From assembly GCF_021568705.1 (NCBI RefSeq), contig NZ_JAKGTH010000006.1, positions 1-64,000 of the forward strand: DNA of 64,000 nt, read 5' to 3'. The position numbers were made by a program, and so were the translations under genes. Positions 59,481 to 64,000 of the stretch are shown here, one piece after another. The notes under the pieces are model-generated. The model made no database searches and was not told where the DNA came from. It worked only from the letters and a program-made list of their open reading frames with translations. Origin of the DNA: Gillisia lutea. Lineage in GTDB: Bacteria; Bacteroidota; Bacteroidia; Flavobacteriales; Flavobacteriaceae. How positions within the stretch are numbered: position 1 is the first letter of the stretch; each line of letters begins with the position of its first letter.

Positions 59481-60323
59481 ATGACTGCGACCATTCTCTT
59501 AGGAATTGGACTGGAATACATCGATACCGTCTTCCAGACCATACAGGCCAGCGACTTTTCGCAATACACGATTGCGGGAATGAAAACGCTCGCTGTCCTG
59601 TTCTTTCTGGTCAACATCCTCAAAAAATACAATGAAGGCATTGCAGATAAGGATGGCTACACTTGGGGATTGAGTCCAGGCGAACTCGCCAAGAATTTTG
59701 CCATTGTCATTTTGGTCATTTTCTCAACGCAAGTATTAGGCTTTTTCGATGGCATCTTAGTAGCCATTGAAGGACAATATCGAGGAACTGCACCAGCCTT
59801 ATTGCCATTGCAAATGCAGGACATTCCCATTGAAGAGGACGTGAGTATCATCGAGGTTGCCCAAGCTGCTATGACGCTTTTATATGAAGCTTTGGTTACA
59901 CCGCTTTACGGATTCAAAATATTTGCATTCATCATTAGCTTGTTCCTCTGGATATTAGATTTATTCATTTATCCATTGTTTTTGGCAGAACGCTTTTTTC
60001 TACTCGGAATAATGCAAACTTTTTTTCCCTTGGTCATTAGCCTTGCAGTCTTTGAAAAGTTCCGTTCGTTAGCTTACACATTCTTCAAGCTTTATGCTGC
60101 GGTCTATATGTTAGTACCTGCTTTCTTTTTAGTAAACGTCTTTGTGAATGCACTCTACACGGAAATCAACACCAATTTTTGGGTCAATTTGTTTGGAATC
60201 GATACAGGTCAAGCCTTTTTTGCACCTGTGGTTCAATTAGGTTCGGTAGGGTTTATTGTTTTCTTGAAGTTCAAACTGTATAAACGCGCCACATCTTTTA
60301 CACTCAGACTATTTACCAACTAA
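59481..60323 (+). CDS. traJ: Conjugal transfer protein TraJ
   Basis: 280 residues with about six membrane helices and SPGELAKNFAIVI, AERFFLLGIMQTFFPLVISLAVFEKF and FTLRLFTN, consistent with VirB6-like TraJ. Forms part of the inner-membrane channel. Confidence 0.85.
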   Translation: MTATILLGIGLEYIDTVFQTIQASDFSQYTIAGMKTLAVLFFLVNILKKYNEGIADKDGYTWGLSPGELAKNFAIVILVIFSTQVLGFFDGILVAIEGQYRGTAPALLPLQMQDIPIEEDVSIIEVAQAAMTLLYEALVTPLYGFKIFAFIISLFLWILDLFIYPLFLAERFFLLGIMQTFFPLVISLAVFEKFRSLAYTFFKLYAAVYMLVPAFFLVNVFVNALYTEINTNFWVNLFGIDTGQAFFAPVVQLGSVGFIVFLKFKLYKRATSFTLRLFTN

Positions 60324-60334
60324 ATCCATTCAGA

Positions 60335-60949
60335 ATGAAAACACCATATAAAAATATTTACAACGTCCTAAAGCTGAATCGATTTATCGTTTTGGCGGTT
60401 GTTGCCTGTGCCTTACTATCCAGCACATTTTCGGTTTGGATGGTATTCAACACCAATCAAAAAGCGCTCAATAGTGCTTTTGCCATCAATACCGATGGCA
60501 GTATCATTCCGTTAAAGCTCGTGACGCAAAAAGAGAATTTTAGAGTGGAAGCTTTGGCTCATTTGGATCTGTTCCATAATTACTTTTATAACATCGATGC
60601 CAGTAATTACGAACGAAACTTGGAAAAGGCATTGTGGTTGGGCAATAGTTCCGTGGACAATCTCTACCGCCAGAAAAAAGCAGATGGTGTTTACAATAGA
60701 TTGCTTCAGTATTCCTTGGTTCAAAAAGTACTGAGTATCGATTCGCGGATAACCGAAAATAACGGCTCGTACAGTTTTACAACGACGACCATTTTTGAAA
60801 TCAATAGAGGTTCGATTATCGACACTTACGAATTGGTTTCCACCGGAAACTTGATTATGGTTGACCGAAACTTTCCCAACAATCCACACGGACTTTTGAT
60901 TACCAACTATTTCGAGAACACTCTAAAAAAACTAAACGATGAAAGTTGA
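60335..60949 (+). CDS. traK: Conjugal transfer protein TraK
   Basis: 204 residues: one N-terminal membrane helix (about 18-36) and a periplasmic domain with IPLKLVTQKENFRVEALAHLDLFHNYFY and NFPNNPHGLLITNYFENTL, a VirB8-like arrangement. Confidence 0.86.
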   Translation: MKTPYKNIYNVLKLNRFIVLAVVACALLSSTFSVWMVFNTNQKALNSAFAINTDGSIIPLKLVTQKENFRVEALAHLDLFHNYFYNIDASNYERNLEKALWLGNSSVDNLYRQKKADGVYNRLLQYSLVQKVLSIDSRITENNGSYSFTTTTIFEINRGSIIDTYELVSTGNLIMVDRNFPNNPHGLLITNYFENTLKKLNDES

Positions 60950-60951
60950 AA

Positions 60952-60964
60952 GCCGATAATCGGC
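60952..60964. repeat. Palindrome between traK and traM
   Basis: GCCGATAATCGGC, six-base arms around one A, in the 33-bp gap where TraL is encoded in related elements. Confidence 0.6.
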
Positions 60965-60982
60965 ACTTAAAAACTCACTCTT

Positions 60983-61912
60983 ATGAAAGTAGAAAAAAAC
61001 AAGATAGTATTTGCAGCGGTATTGGCCGTGATTTTCATATTCCTTATTTCCTATTCGGGAATGGTAATGGGCGATGATGAAAGTGAAACTGAAAATCTTA
61101 AGCAGACCTTAGTGCCAGATTTGGAAGAAGACCAAAAAGAGTACGATTCCAAACTGGATGCGATTAACGATTTGAAAAAAGTACGTGAAAACAATGCGCC
61201 CAGCATCTATGATGAAAAGTTGATTGATTCCTTGGGATTTTACGACCCAGATCTTCCGGAACGCGAAAAAGAGCGTATCGTAGATAGCATCTATGAAGCG
61301 GGTAAGATTCAATATTCAGAAAAGCGATACCAAAATTTGGGACAGAGAAGAACAGTTCGCCAAGTGGCATCAACAATCGATTCTGCTGAAGTAAAAAGGG
61401 AACAAAAAATCCAAGCGAAAGAACTGGGCCTGGAACATCAACTGTTCTTCGCTGCTGCGCCTAAACCCAATGAGGTATCCATCATCGGCAATACAGATGA
61501 AACAATTTACGTGGTGGTAGATGGCGACCAAGTAGTAAAAGCGAATACCAGATTGCGAATGCGCCTGACCAAAACTGCTACAATCAACGGTAAAGAAATG
61601 CCTAAGAACACACCCATTTTCGGTTTTATAAGTTTTCAGCCTAATCGAGCTTTAATTGAAATTGAAAACATAAAGCACCATCCTACAAAACTTAAAGCTT
61701 TTGATTTATCTGATGGCAGCGAAGGTATCTACGTACAGAACAATTTTCGGGCAGAAGCCACTACTGAAGTGTTGGACGATATTATTGGCGATATCAACAT
61801 ACCTACAGTTCCGCAAGTTGGTGGTGTAACCAAAGTGCTAAGACGTAGTAACCGAAACGTGAAAGTTACGGTATTGAACAATTACAGATTAATTCTAAAA
61901 CCTAAATTATGA
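60983..61912 (+). CDS. traM: Conjugal transfer protein TraM
   Basis: 309 residues: one N-terminal membrane helix (about 8-27), a helical acidic linker (residues 30-130) and a C-terminal beta domain (IIGNTDETIYVVVDGDQVVKANTRLRMRLTKTATINGKEMPKNTPIFGF), a VirB10-like layout. Overlaps traN by 4 bp. Confidence 0.88.
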   Translation: MKVEKNKIVFAAVLAVIFIFLISYSGMVMGDDESETENLKQTLVPDLEEDQKEYDSKLDAINDLKKVRENNAPSIYDEKLIDSLGFYDPDLPEREKERIVDSIYEAGKIQYSEKRYQNLGQRRTVRQVASTIDSAEVKREQKIQAKELGLEHQLFFAAAPKPNEVSIIGNTDETIYVVVDGDQVVKANTRLRMRLTKTATINGKEMPKNTPIFGFISFQPNRALIEIENIKHHPTKLKAFDLSDGSEGIYVQNNFRAEATTEVLDDIIGDINIPTVPQVGGVTKVLRRSNRNVKVTVLNNYRLILKPKL

Positions 61913-62766
61913 GAACATTTATCCTAATATTGGCGGTGTTGATTTCCGCTTTCGCACCTCGACTTTGCTCGGCACAGGCTACAGAACAACAGCAACCCAT
62001 ACCACTCGACACCATTTATGCCAACGACACCAAAAACGTTGCGCTATTCTTCCCAGAACCCATACGGCAAGGCATAACCGGTTCAGATAATTTTATATTT
62101 ACCTACAACCGTGAAAAAGAACAGTATTTTGGACTGCTTCAGGCAAAGCCTGGGAAGGAAAGTAATTTGCTGGTAATCAACAGAAATGGTTCAATTTTTT
62201 CGTATATTGTAAGGTATAAAAAACAGCTTTCTAAGCTCAATTATTTCATTCCGCTATCCAATAGTATCGGTAATGAAAAACCGATTGTAAAGGATTCGGT
62301 TCTTGTTGAATCTTCTGAAGAACTTGTAGATAACAGCACTTATTATTACCAAAAATTCTGCTCATATCTTCTCAATAGAAAACAGCGCATAGGGCGCATC
62401 AAGAAACGAAGCGAAGGTATTATCTTGAATGTAGAGAATATTGTTTTTGATAAAGATAAGCTCTATTTTGTTATCGAGATTGAAAATAATTCTACGTTGG
62501 ATTACGATTTGAATTTCTTGAACCTTTCGATTGAAACTCGGCAAAAAGGGAAAAGGAAATCGTTGCAACGACTCTATAAAGAACCGATATACAAACATAA
62601 TCTACCGTCTAAAATCAAGGAAAGTGAAACGGTACGATTTGTTTATGTGATGCCTAAAATTTCATTGTCCAACGACCGCAGGGCAATTTTAGAATTGAAT
62701 GAAAAGAATGGCGAGCGAAACATAGAACTGAAATTATCACATAGATATATCAATAACCCAAATTAA
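61909..62766 (+). CDS. traN: Conjugal transfer protein TraN (DUF4138)
   Basis: 285 residues: signal peptide (about 1-25) and a beta-rich VirB9-like domain with KNVALFFPEPIRQGITGSDNFIFTYNRE near 38-65 and a C-terminal immunoglobulin-like part. Forms the outer-membrane core complex with TraM. Confidence 0.88.
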   Translation: MRTFILILAVLISAFAPRLCSAQATEQQQPIPLDTIYANDTKNVALFFPEPIRQGITGSDNFIFTYNREKEQYFGLLQAKPGKESNLLVINRNGSIFSYIVRYKKQLSKLNYFIPLSNSIGNEKPIVKDSVLVESSEELVDNSTYYYQKFCSYLLNRKQRIGRIKKRSEGIILNVENIVFDKDKLYFVIEIENNSTLDYDLNFLNLSIETRQKGKRKSLQRLYKEPIYKHNLPSKIKESETVRFVYVMPKISLSNDRRAILELNEKNGERNIELKLSHRYINNPN

Positions 62767-62773
62767 TACTGTT

Positions 62774-63136
62774 ATGAAAAGATTAGTCATTTGCTCGCTT
62801 GTATTGTTGTTCCTTTCTTGTTCAGGAAGCACAACAAAATCCCCTTCTGAAACTGCCAAAGTTGTTGCGTCAAGCTTTTTTTCAAAAGATGAATCAGCCT
62901 TAAAAAAGCACACCACTTCTGAAGGCTATGCCAGTTTGATTACCGTACAGAATATGATGCCAGATTCTGATAAAGATATCAAGGTAGAAATTTTAGACGA
63001 ATCTATTGATGGCGAACTTGCCTGGGTAAAATACAGCACGACCTACGATGGAAAAACAGGCATTTTTAAACTGACTAAGGAAAACGGTCAATGGAAAGTG
63101 ACCAGTAAAGGACCAAGAGAAAAAGGGCCTTTTTAA
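62774..63136 (+). CDS. DUF4878-like lipoprotein
   Basis: 120 residues: lipoprotein signal with LLFLSC (C16), then a single NTF2-like DUF4878 domain containing AKVVASSFFSKDESALKKH and AWVKYSTTYDGKTG, ending WKVTSKGPREKGPF. Encoded 7 bp after traN and probably part of the transfer operon; possibly an entry-exclusion or accessory lipoprotein. Confidence 0.75.
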   Translation: MKRLVICSLVLLFLSCSGSTTKSPSETAKVVASSFFSKDESALKKHTTSEGYASLITVQNMMPDSDKDIKVEILDESIDGELAWVKYSTTYDGKTGIFKLTKENGQWKVTSKGPREKGPF

Positions 63137-63146
63137 AAGTTTTTTT

Positions 63147-64000
63147 TTAATTTTTATCGAGATTGATTTCCCAATAACCTCTCGTACCACCTACACGCTC
63201 TATAAAACCAGCATTCTTTAAATTGTTTAGATGCTTTTGGATTGCAGATTCGTTTATGTGTAAAACCTCTGCAATTCCTGAACGGCTTATTCGGTTATCT
63301 GAAGTAATTAATTTTAGAACCTCCTTTTGTCTATGCGTTAATTTTTTAATATCATCAATTTCAGCATCCTTTTGACCACCTATTTGACCACCTATTTGAC
63401 CACCTTCTTCAACAGCAGTTTCTTTAGCGTTAAAAGTCATTCTAAGGAAGTTATCTGAAAAGCCAAAACTCTCTTTGCCATAGTGTTCCAAAATACGAGG
63501 GATGCCAGAACCCAACTGTTCCACAAGTTCCAAATCCTTAAAAATCCGCATCAGTTCTTTATTCCGTGGAACTGAAAAGCCCTCGAAAAATTCCTGTTTG
63601 CTCAATCCTTCCGGAAGACCGCCTGCCGATGTGATTTCAATTCTATCCGCAAAGATTTCAAACTTTGGGGTAATTTCATTGGTATAATCGTTATGCACAA
63701 AGGCATTGATAATGGCCTCGCGCAATGCGATGGGATTCCAAAGGTTGGCTTGCTGTCTTTCTTTGGCGGTTATTTTTGTGTTGGTTCTGTTTTCAACTGC
63801 AATTTTATCAATCACTTGCTTGGTGGCTTTCAAAAGGCATTCGTAACCATACTCGTTGCTTTCTATCAAGTCTGTTCGGGTTTTGCCCGAATACTTGGCT
63901 ACTTTAATAGAAGTATTGTTCTTATCTGCCAAAAGATAGCCAGCGTAATTGAATGTGCCATCTTCGGTCAATAGTTCCAAGTTCTTTGCAAAAGCTTTTC
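63147..64000 (-). CDS. ATP-binding AlbA_2/RecG-like regulator, 5' end outside the window
   Basis: The frame runs off the right edge, so only the C-terminal 285 or so residues are seen. It contains a HATPase-like part (NPIALREAIINAFVHNDYT, EIFADRIEITSAGGLPEGL, QLGSGIPRIL) and a C-terminal winged helix (ISRSGIAEVLHINESAIQKHLNNLKNAGFIERVGGTRG). A short GGQIGGQIGGQ repeat separates the two. Such proteins pair an AlbA_2 domain with ATP binding and DNA binding. It converges with the tra operon. Confidence 0.85.
   Translation of the reverse strand, partial: KAFAKNLELLTEDGTFNYAGYLLADKNNTSIKVAKYSGKTRTDLIESNEYGYECLLKATKQVIDKIAVENRTNTKITAKERQQANLWNPIALREAIINAFVHNDYTNEITPKFEIFADRIEITSAGGLPEGLSKQEFFEGFSVPRNKELMRIFKDLELVEQLGSGIPRILEHYGKESFGFSDNFLRMTFNAKETAVEEGGQIGGQIGGQKDAEIDDIKKLTHRQKEVLKLITSDNRISRSGIAEVLHINESAIQKHLNNLKNAGFIERVGGTRGYWEINLDKN

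Larger units (their letters stand above)
37757..64000 (+). mobile_element. Integrative conjugative element (left part)
   Basis: A 3' tRNA fragment marks the left end, followed by a CTnDOT-class integrase, metal-resistance cargo, RteC, excisionase-like and DnaC-like genes, and a traE-F-G-I-J-K-M-N run. The relaxase, coupling protein and right end are not in the window. Confidence 0.88.

Overview
The window looks like chromosome from a member of the Flavobacteriaceae (Bacteroidota). The supporting signs are low GC, TAnnTTTG-type promoter elements, almost no Shine-Dalgarno sequences, a PorV homologue and a T9SS-style cargo protein, HYR-repeat surface proteins, a FolK-deoxynucleoside kinase fusion, and a TraE-to-TraN conjugation module of the CTnDOT type. 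No rRNA is present and the species cannot be named.

Region 1 (1-13.6 kb) is an integron-like gene-cassette array. Fourteen imperfectly palindromic repeats, mostly 130-133 bp, separate short cassettes. Genes are on the minus strand with one exception. Each repeat begins xxxAAC and ends GTTxxx, with inverted arms just inside, as in integron attC sites. The variable 8-10 bases at the two ends of each cassette complement each other across the gene, not across the repeat. This is the signature of cassettes that circularise and integrate. The array abuts the stop codon of a tyrosine recombinase (12408-13586) that reads into the array and lacks the extra domain of classical IntI. The cassette next to the recombinase ends in a lone half-site (12375-12380), which I read as an attI-like site. 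Cargo includes a SIR2-like protein, a DUF262+HEPN gene pair, three more proteins with HEPN-like R-x4-H motifs, small membrane proteins, lipoproteins, and two copies of an ORF-less cassette. This is my candidate for the undescribed system: a Bacteroidota integron-like platform enriched in probable defence genes.

Region 2 (13.7-37.7 kb) is ordinary chromosome: a PqqB-like lipoprotein, an SpoU methylase, FolK-dNK, a queuosine-precursor transporter, an AsmA-like protein, DUF2797, a GH3-like protein, Era, a SulP permease, a cytochrome c lipoprotein and an XRE/membrane-protein pair. One minus-strand cluster (22.6-32.3 kb) joins an intradiol-dioxygenase-like protein, a tail-collar protein, a roughly 2470-residue HYR/lectin/LamG surface protein and PorV. 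It looks like a secretion-substrate unit.

Region 3 (37.76 kb to the window end) is an integrative conjugative element inserted in a tRNA gene with anticodon CAT. A 3' tRNA fragment with its terminator marks the left end, next to a CTnDOT-type integrase. Cargo is metal resistance: a CzcA-CzcC fusion, CzcB, a CDF-like protein, a Fur-family regulator, a P-type ATPase and an ArsR/MerTP/GDCCVxC mercury module with a well-formed promoter and operator. RteC, HTH and DnaC-like genes and the tra operon follow. The right end and the relaxase lie outside the window.
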